64,000 nucleotides of DNA from Microdochium bolleyi. Lineage: Eukaryota > Ascomycota > Sordariomycetes > Xylariales > Microdochiaceae. This document shows, piece after piece, positions 56,414 to 64,000 of this stretch. The notes below the pieces were generated by a model, which saw only the letters and a program-made list of their open reading frames with translations, had not been told where the DNA came from and ran no database searches. Location: assembly GCA_001566295.1 (NCBI GenBank), contig KQ964251.1:439838-503837 (forward strand). The letters are read 5' to 3'. A program made the position numbers and the translations under genes. Numbering within the stretch: the first letter of the stretch is position 1; each line of letters begins with the position of its first letter.

Positions 56414-59400
56414 TTTGGAACACGCGAAGAGTAAACAGGCAAGGCGAGGCGAACCCAAGGCAGAAAGGTCGCATCGCTCTCCGGTCATCATCACGACACG
56501 GTATTGTTCGGTGCTGGCTGTGGACCTAGACAAGACAGGACCTGGGGCAGTGGTTCTGGTCCATGCCAGCAAGTACTGCAAGGACAACAGAGAGAGAGAA
56601 AGAGGCCTGGCTGGTTATGCTGGGGCTGCTCGAGCCCCAGGAGCAAAATGCCAACCAACAAACAACCCTTGAGCGCAACACGTTCTTTTACTGACGAAAC
56701 AGCCCACTGAACTGAGGTCCGACAATTACCCTGCACGCATGCGCGGGCGTAGGTACTTAGGTAGGTGGACCGCAGGCGGCTCTCAGAACCTCCACTTGGA
56801 TCCTGTTCTCTGGTACAGCAGGGACGAAAACTACGAGGGAAGCGGAGGGGCAAAGGAAAAGCTAGGACTGCGTCACTGTGAAGGCCTTGTGGTTCAGCTC
56901 AGTCTCTGTTCAGAGTTCTTCATGAGACACAGCATGGTTTCTTCGTCGGCGGGGAAGTGAACTCAAGAGGACGTTCGTGTCATGGCAGGTGACCAAAGAC
57001 TACGTGCGTACTCTGCTCGCTTCACCGCGCCCAACAGGTGACAGGCGGCGACAGGGGAGCACGAACCAGTGAGGAGGGTCCAGCGATATTGCTCATTGAA
57101 CAGGTGAGCAATGCCTGTCCCGCTCACACGGCACTCTTCGGCGATCAACGGAGTAGTGATCAAACGAGATGGTCCCGAGGCCAACAGCACCGACAATCTA
57201 CCTTCCTGCTGACCTTGCAGTGGAGACAGTGAGTAAGATCCAGAAGGATCGATCCGCTTGCTCCTGTGCCCGGGTAGGGGAGCCTTGCAGCTTCAGGTGC
57301 CTCGGCGATCGATTACCTCCCAGCAGCCCCTGGAGAAGGGGCTTCGGAGTAACTATCAGCACGGAGTACAGCACGTTGGATACAGGTAGGGAGCACGAGC
57401 GCGGTTGGGCTTGCCTGTTCTGTCCTTGACGAGCGGACCACCTTGTCAGCAACTGCGAGTGGCTCCATCTCCATCATCTCCTTGCCAATCCATCGGTATC
57501 AGGGGCCAGGGTAGGTGCGTGAGTAATACGGGGAATCTGTGAAGCCTGTGCCACAGGCAAGGATCTCTTCGAGCCGAGCAGGTCGAAGACAAAGTTCTAC
57601 GTCATCAGCCGTGTAGTAAGAATCCCTCCCTGCCGCTCACCGAAGCCTTTGTTTGGTTGAGAGCATCACCGCCCTTCGCGGAACGGGCACACACATGGTT
57701 GAGGTGCAGGAAGCGCCCGAGGGGACAGGGTTGAGGGGACGCCGACCGATGCGAAGCCACTTCGCGGGGCGGTCGGGTGGACGCTGCTGGATCCGACACG
57801 ACTCGTGAGAAGATGCAAGGTGATAGATACTTGCTGCCTTGTCGCCGCGCAGCGTGCGTCCCTGCAGCGGGATCCTACAGGAGGAATAACTTTTCTTCCC
57901 TGTGGGCAGCCACACGCAAATTCGGGTGAGCGGGAGTCGAGGCTGGTCTCAGGCAAAGTTTGTCCCATCAGAGCCCGAGTGGACTCCTCCTTGACATAGC
58001 ATACAATTCTCGTGAACTGTTGCGCATGCGTCTAAAAGCCCTAGACGATGGCAACCCCGTAAAGGAAATGGCCCACTGCCGTTGGTAACGGCCGGGCATC
58101 GAGTACCGATCCAGAACACCCCGACCAATGGATCCTGCCGAGCCACTCGCTAGATGCGATCGAGCAAAGCGTTACCGTGCTAACGACTCGAGTCCCGTCA
58201 TAGGGTTGCTGCTCAAGGTAAAAGTGCCGTTGCTGTGCCGTGCGAGGACGGGGATGGTTGGACCGATGGAGGCATATAAGCCGGGATGCTCCCTGCTGCG
58301 AAACTCTGTGGGCACGACGGGTTGCAGCTTGGAATGCACCTGAAAATCTGTTACTAAACGGACGCCCAGGCACGGGGCACGGGGCACCGTAGCACAGGGC
58401 ATATATGATCGAGAAATGAACGATATCTTGCTGGCCAAGGGAGACTCGAGTGGCACCGGCAATTGCATGTACACAATGCATCCATCGTTGACTGACCATC
58501 GCTCACATGTACGTGGACTCTAGGGGTGTCGCTCTGGGCCGCAACAAGGCGATTGCTGTTCTCTGGCCAGAAGACGCGCTGGTGCTACGGCAGTTGCCGG
58601 CGGCCTTGAGAGTATGCGGTGTCGCCTGCATGTTGAAACCGGTCTCGGGTGTCGACTGGCATGCATGGAGGTGGCCGCAACGGTGTGATTGGGATATGCA
58701 GGTTGGCCCCTTGGCTTTGTCGACCATCAGAATCGAATGGCACGACTGAGCCTGCTACGGATGTGCCGGGGATGTGCTTTGCGTACGATGTCGAGTTGCG
58801 ATCATCCTGGAGCGGCTCGTGACAGGCGCGTTGGCCACTCTGTGACAGGTGATGCAGTCGAGCCAGAAGCACAGGGTGCAGAGGCGGCCCAGGGATGGAG
58901 GGCAGATGGAGTCCCTGTTGTCGGCAGATGCCGTGGCAGCTGCGTCGCTTTCTGGACACCTGCGGCGCGAGGGCGGAAATAGGCATGTCTCACCCGGCCA
59001 CGTGCCTACCGTCAAAGTCTCGCAGGATGGCTCGCCGGGCGCCTGCCGACGAGCGTTGGCACAGCATGGCCACGACTGGCTCGGCCACCCGCGTAGCACC
59101 TGCACGCGGCGATGATCTGGTGTAGCCAGCCGCCTGGCCACGACGAGGTCCTTGCCGAGCTCGGATCAAGCAGCAGGCGCGGTTCGCAGCACTGGCAGCC
59201 TGTGCTCTCACGTGCAGCCTCTGGTCGCACCGCACCGAGAGTCTGCGGTGCAGGCAGGCTAGGAGTATTCACGGTCCCGCAATTGCGGGCGACAATCTAT
59301 CTGGCAGCTAACGGTGCCGAGAGGCGCCACCTGGCCATTAGGCAAATGGTCTTTTGTCCGCCGCGGTGCCTGGCCCCGGCCTGTGCCTCGCTCGGCCGAC

Positions 59401-62400
59401 ACCTGCCCCGCTGGCCCCACCGCATCGTCCTTGCTCCGATGCGAAATGCCCGGTCCACACTGTCGCCGACGCCTCGGGCCTGCTCCCGAGCGGCCCACCC
59501 TCAGCAATCGTGGGCACCAGACCCCCTTGGCCGGGTGGCTTTGGCTAAACACCGTCCGCCACAGCGCCTCCTTCAGCTGCAGGCCTCCCTCTCGGCAAGA
59601 GGTGAATGACTCGGACACATCGCAGGGTCCTGGTGGTCAGATCGGGTTCGTACGCTGCATGCGCACGTCGCTCAACACCGCCCCGGCCGATCCATAGCTG
59701 CGTGGCCCACATCCCACCTGCCGCCTCTCGATCTGCCTGGCGAGCCTGCTCTTCGTCGGTGGCGGGACTTCTAAAGCATGTGCCATGTCGACAAAGAAAC
59801 GTGGCTACAAATATCCGTGTCAGACAGTCCTTCAAGAGCCTGTGGCTCACTCGGAAAACTCCGTCGTGAGCTTGATTACCGCAGCCTCCCCTTACTCATG
59901 GCACATGCATGCCCAATGTGGAGGCCCCAGGCAGGCCCTCCTCCCTTGTAGGTGGCCTCGGTTTCTGATTGCTGATTTCGGTCCTTCTTTGTCATTTCTC
60001 AGTCATTGTCGGATCTGTCTGGCATGGAGTTGGAGATCTAGCTCGGAACAGTTCAATGTTACGTCGAAATGCAAGCCACATCGATAATCGGAGCCAATCT
60101 GGATCTATTGGCCGTGTCTCATGCGCAAGATCGTCCATTCCCCATGTGGCCATTGTGCAGTGCGGCGCCCCAAGGTGACGCCAACGGGTTTTCCACGGCT
60201 GCCCGTCGGGCTGGTGGGAGAATTGCATCATCTCCAAACGGCACGAGGTCCACGGAGAGTAGAACATTTACTCCCAAGACCACTGGCTTGGACGATGCCG
60301 GGAAGTTGGAAGGGTACAGGGAGTAAGCCCGCCGGACGAGAGGACCCTCTTCTGCTCCAGCATGTGCCACAAGTGAAAACGGGTGCCTGTCTCATCAAAG
60401 ATATCTCCGTGCGTTGTGTGCCTACAACCACCTCGGTTTTGAGACAAAACGTCGTTGTCACATTGCGGACGCTGGCTCGGCTGACTGGTGCCTCCATGCA
60501 TCGGGTGCATGCTTGCTTGGCAAGATGGTGCCCGGCTACGCGCATATGCTACCATCAGTTGACATGGGAAGCGGCGTCAAGATAGTATTGTCTGAACGAG
60601 CGACGGAATAGTATCGTGCCGTATGTGCGCGTCTGCTTTCTTTTACGACATTTGCTTTGTGATCAACAGTGCTGACACGGCTGTGGAATGGAAAAGACTC
60701 GTACATGTAGCAACGGAGGAACAATCTCAGTCCATTGTGAAGGCTTGACCCCTCGCAGTGGTTCACGCTTGTGAGGGCTGGCTCAGCAATGCCATACGCT
60801 GAGGCGCGAGTCGTGCGGAGTCCCGTACTGCGTACCGTCATCCATGTAGTATTGCTCCAAGGGTCCGGGGTGTGACGTGTGCCCTTGTTAGGAGGTGTTG
60901 CTCATCGTACGATCAAACGCCGGCCATGCAATGCATGCAGGCGGAGCCGACCAGGAAAGCCTTGCCCCCGGGACCAATGAGCCAATGTTGTCTCATTATG
61001 ACCCTTGCCTAAAGTGGACACTAGAGATCGCGTTGTGAACCAGTGCACGGAGCACTCCGTGTGGAAAACGTTCTGCAATGCCCAGGCCTGCAACAACGCC
61101 GATCACTGCAGTACTCTTGCTTCATCCCGTGATGGGCGGGCCCGACTCTGCTCCGTTGCCTGGGCGAAGCCGTTGATGATACGGCTTTCATGGCCACTGT
61201 GTCTGATAGCACTTGGCGGACGCCAACGTGGCGTTGCCTCCTTCTGCTGCTGTTGCGAGTTCAGTCGTGGAGCAACGAACTAGCTTGATTCTGTGGCCAA
61301 TACGACCATGTTCCTGACATTGGGCGCAATGGCCCGTGGAATGGATGGAACTAGAACTGCTGCTCGCAGGCGGTGCCGCAGCGATTCCAGAGTAGGAGAT
61401 CGATAGGTGAGATTGGCGTCGTCTTGAACTCCGATGGAACGAACAAGGATAGGCATTTTTCTGACCACCACCATCGCCAGATCGGGTTACTGGGCTCGAC
61501 TGGCTTGCTGACCAGATCCCGAGTATCCACATCGGGAAAAGCAGCTTTCCGGATGGGGCCGGGCTCGCATGGGTGCAAATGGTGTCTTGTCCTTTGGTTG
61601 GCCTTTGGGCGGCGCGTTGGGACTGATGACATGATGGATCAGGACACGAGAAAAGCGAATCTGTTAAGAGACGGTTCACTTGGTCGGTCCGGTCCGAGAG
61701 AGCGCTGCCCTCTCTGCGTTCACATAATGCGTGGGCGCCACTGTGTTGAGCGCCCTGACCATTCGGGGTAGGTTGCACTGGTCCTTGCCGACAACGGTCT
61801 TACGTCAAATGCGTACAAGCCCTGTCAACTCGACCCCAAATCCTTGCATAATCCTGACACACATGCGTATGCTGCCCCATCAGAGCTTTCTCGAAAGTCG
61901 AGCACTGCCATGGGCCGTGTTTCTGGTTAAAGACCCCAATAGGAAGCTTAGATGCGAAGCTGGTGGTGCTGAGGGAATATTAAAGTGTGGTGCAACACAA
62001 AGCTCGACTGGCACTCATCTGTGAGGTGGTCTGCTCCTGCGAGCATCATCGTGTGTTTAATAGGTTTGCGTTGTTGTGCATTATCCGTCAACGTTGGTTA
62101 AAACAGCAAGATGGCTGAGCTGAAAGTTGTGCTACGCCGAAGGCACGGGCGCATCCATTGCACGATACTCGGGCATCTTTGAGGACAGGCTGCAGCTCTC
62201 CAGATCTGTGTGATAGGAGGGGCACGTCGGAATTACTGGTCCTCATCTTGGAGAACTTGACAAGCTTGACAGCAGATTCAGGGAGCGTCGTATCGACGTA
62301 CGCCTGTCTACGTGTTGTGACAGCACCATAACCATTCCAAGGGTCTGAGTCAGCTCATCATTTGAGTGATGCAAACAACAGGAAGGCCCTGCAGGATCGG

Positions 62401-63126
62401 GCGGGCCATTGAGGAAGTGTATGACCAGGTCTCCCAGTCGAAGATCTGAGATCCAGTGGAGAATGTATGCGACAAGATCACATCGGCGGGCATCGGGAGA
62501 CTACCTTACGCAGGCATGTATCCATAATGGTTGACCAATAGATCCGAATCGAGCTCCAGTATGGGGGGACACGCTGGTCACTTGAAAGTGGGAGACGCGA
62601 CTTGGTGAATTGGGAGGGATCCGCGCCATCCCATGATAACCATCGCCGATTGCGCCGGTAAGGGACCCATTTGAAGGTTTTCTGACTGAGATGCTGGGCC
62701 GTTGCTGTTTGTGGAGGACGCGCTGTCCCACCAGTGAAGGTGGTGAAGGCGGAGTGGGGGACGAAGCCATGATGGGTCACCATGAATGTCGGAGAAGGCA
62801 CGACCACTTGGACTGGCGCGTTTCGGAGGTTTACGTCAGCGGGGTCTGCCGCTCAGCGTATAACCAGGGTCTTTCCGGTGTTCCAGCGATTTGAAAGGTT
62901 GCTATCTGAGTTTGGACACGCCCGACGTCCTGAGCTCACTCGTGGGCACCAGAAGTGCAAGTTCAGCCGAGCTGGAGTTTAGGACCCACTGACGTATGCG
63001 CCATCGCCCGATTCGCATCGACAGCCTTGTCCGTTCTCAACGTCGCCGCCCTCGGGAATGAGACCCCCTCCTCGCCCCTGAACCACACGCGGCGCGGTCG
63101 CTCCTCCACCCAGAGCCACACCCTAG

Positions 63127-63135
63127 TACGGAGTA
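63127..63135. promoter_or_regulatory. TACGGAGTA motif
   Basis: An exact copy of a nine-base sequence that also occurs exactly at 24498-24506 and in near form at several other non-coding places in the window. Its function is unknown. Confidence 0.4.
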
Positions 63136-64000
63136 GCACCGCAACAGACATTCCCCGGCTCGCCCGGCGCAAGCGATTGAGGAGCCTGGTCCAATCGAAA
63201 GGCTAAAAGTGCTGCCCCTACGTTGTCCGGAACTCTTTCCAGCACTCACGGCCACACGATCCCATCTCCACTTGGCGTAACCAGCTTCCACACCAGGGTC
63301 GCATGCTGTTGTCGTTTTCTCTTTTCTCGTTTCTTTTTTTTCTTCTTCTGGGCCGGGTGCCTGACGGCTGGATATGCTTGGGCGCTGAGACACTAGAGCC
63401 TGCTGTAGTGGTTTCTTCCGCGCTGTGACATGCTTTTTGCACCATCAAGAGCCACTTGACTGCCGTGGCCGACCAACGCGTAGCCAGCGCAGTGACAACT
63501 TGAAGCGGGCATCACTGGTGGACACGATGTGCAAGTTTGAGATTGGAGGATGCGGCTTCGTGTGTACCTCCAAAGGTGGATGGTCTGCCAGACCAGGGAC
63601 CCTGGTGGCAACAGTAATCATTCCCGTCTCTCACAATCACTTAAAGTTGGTGGGATCAGCAACAAATCTGCCGTCACTGCCTGCAGTGCTTCGATAGTGC
63701 CTCGAGCAATGTGGGACTCTGGAAGCTGATCACACAAGAGGGATATCAATTTTCTGACTGCCTTAGTGTTAGTGGTGGCCGGCGTGTGGGAACTCGCTCT
63801 GCTGGAACGGGGATGCATGCTACGTGTTGTCACGTCGAGAGGCATTGATACCAATAGCCAGCTGTTTCAGCGTCTTCCCGAGCGGCCCGGCCAAGACGGC
63901 CATGTAGCTCGATCGAGTTGGCCGCCCCTCCAGTCCAAGCAGATCCGATCTCGGTCGCCGCAGTCCTGGAACCACTTGCATCGTGCTGGCAACGATGTAC

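Larger units (their letters stand above)
54056..64000. other. 9.9-kb right-end stretch without a recognisable gene
   Basis: After the NUP2 3' flank (an AATAAA lies at 54415-54420) I find no conserved protein on either strand. The longest frames are below 200 codons (for example 61188-61778 minus, 59112-59609 plus), overlap one another and have no family-like motifs. The first third carries tetranucleotide repeats (55144-55177, 56070-56104, 56375-56413) and a purine run (about 55763-55785). The motif TACGGAGTA occurs at 63127-63135 and CACGGAGTA at 57360-57368. A strong T/C tract at about 63320-63350 resembles a fungal promoter, so a plus-strand gene may begin beyond the window. Long non-coding RNA or decayed repeats cannot be excluded. 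Confidence 0.45.

Noticed and set aside
59112..59609. 165-codon plus-strand frame with Arg/Ala-rich composition
   Set aside because: Opposite-strand frames of the same length cover it and the composition reflects high G/C rather than a protein family.
61188..61778. 196-codon minus-strand frame in the right-end gap
   Set aside because: Ser/Gln-rich with no motif, and overlapped by an equally long plus-strand frame. There are no splice signals linking it to other exons.

Overview
This 64-kb window is nuclear chromosomal DNA from a filamentous ascomycete (Pezizomycotina, most likely a Sordariomycete). Genes are interrupted by short introns of roughly 60-230 bp with GT...AG ends, GTRNGT-type donors and CTAAC/CTGAC branch sites. 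Coding regions are rich in G/C at third codon positions. The gene set includes typical mould families: a CFEM protein, C6 zinc-cluster regulators, a group II G-alpha and a GH3 beta-glucosidase. No ribosomal RNA, convincing tRNA, intact transposon or CRISPR array was found. No bacterial-type operons are present and genes lie on both strands.

Fifteen protein genes can be supported, and all but two (UPF0390 and the nitrilase) are spliced. In order they are: a group II PLP-dependent decarboxylase (2519-4403, +); a UPF0390 basic nuclear-type protein (5013-5306, -); the F-BAR/C1/SH3 actin regulator BZZ1 (5911-8300, -); the mRNA-export DEAD-box helicase DBP5 (9622-11183, +); a CFEM membrane protein (12970-15686, +); a NIT2-type omega-amidase (16177-17181, -); free methionine-R-sulfoxide reductase (17873-19142, -); spermidine synthase (20784-22640, -); a group II G-alpha like Neurospora gna-2 (27254-28785, +); a membrane-anchored GH3 beta-glucosidase (30456-33258, +); a Zn2Cys6 regulator (35595-37903, +); an SPX protein with three C-terminal membrane helices (43004-44616, +); a second Zn2Cys6 regulator (45464-47340, -); an SCP2 lipid carrier with a peroxisomal ending (48325-48867, +); and the nucleoporin NUP2 (50330-54055, +).

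The genes are mostly housekeeping or signalling loci and do not form an obvious metabolic cluster. Loose themes are nucleocytoplasmic transport (DBP5, NUP2), sulfur/nitrogen/polyamine metabolism (omega-amidase, methionine sulfoxide reductase, spermidine synthase, PLP decarboxylase) and nutrient sensing (G-alpha, SPX, CFEM, two C6 factors). Gene spacing is wide. Gaps of about 4.6 kb (before the G-alpha), 5.1 kb (before the SPX gene) and 9.9 kb (right end) hold no recognisable gene. They carry microsatellites and recurrent short motifs (TACGGAGTA/TACTCCGTA, TACCTAGG/GGTAGGTA).

The most unusual structure is in the methionine sulfoxide reductase gene. A 5-nt micro-exon (18697-18701) is needed to rebuild its conserved Asn-Trp-Val-Cys-Asn core. 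The same gene appears to start with an exon whose only coding bases are the ATG, and its GAF domain carries an inserted Asn-Gly tetrapeptide repeat. Other points of interest are a possible second, mitochondrial start for the omega-amidase, a zinc cluster hidden by an intron, and a CFEM protein with a very long cytoplasmic tail.
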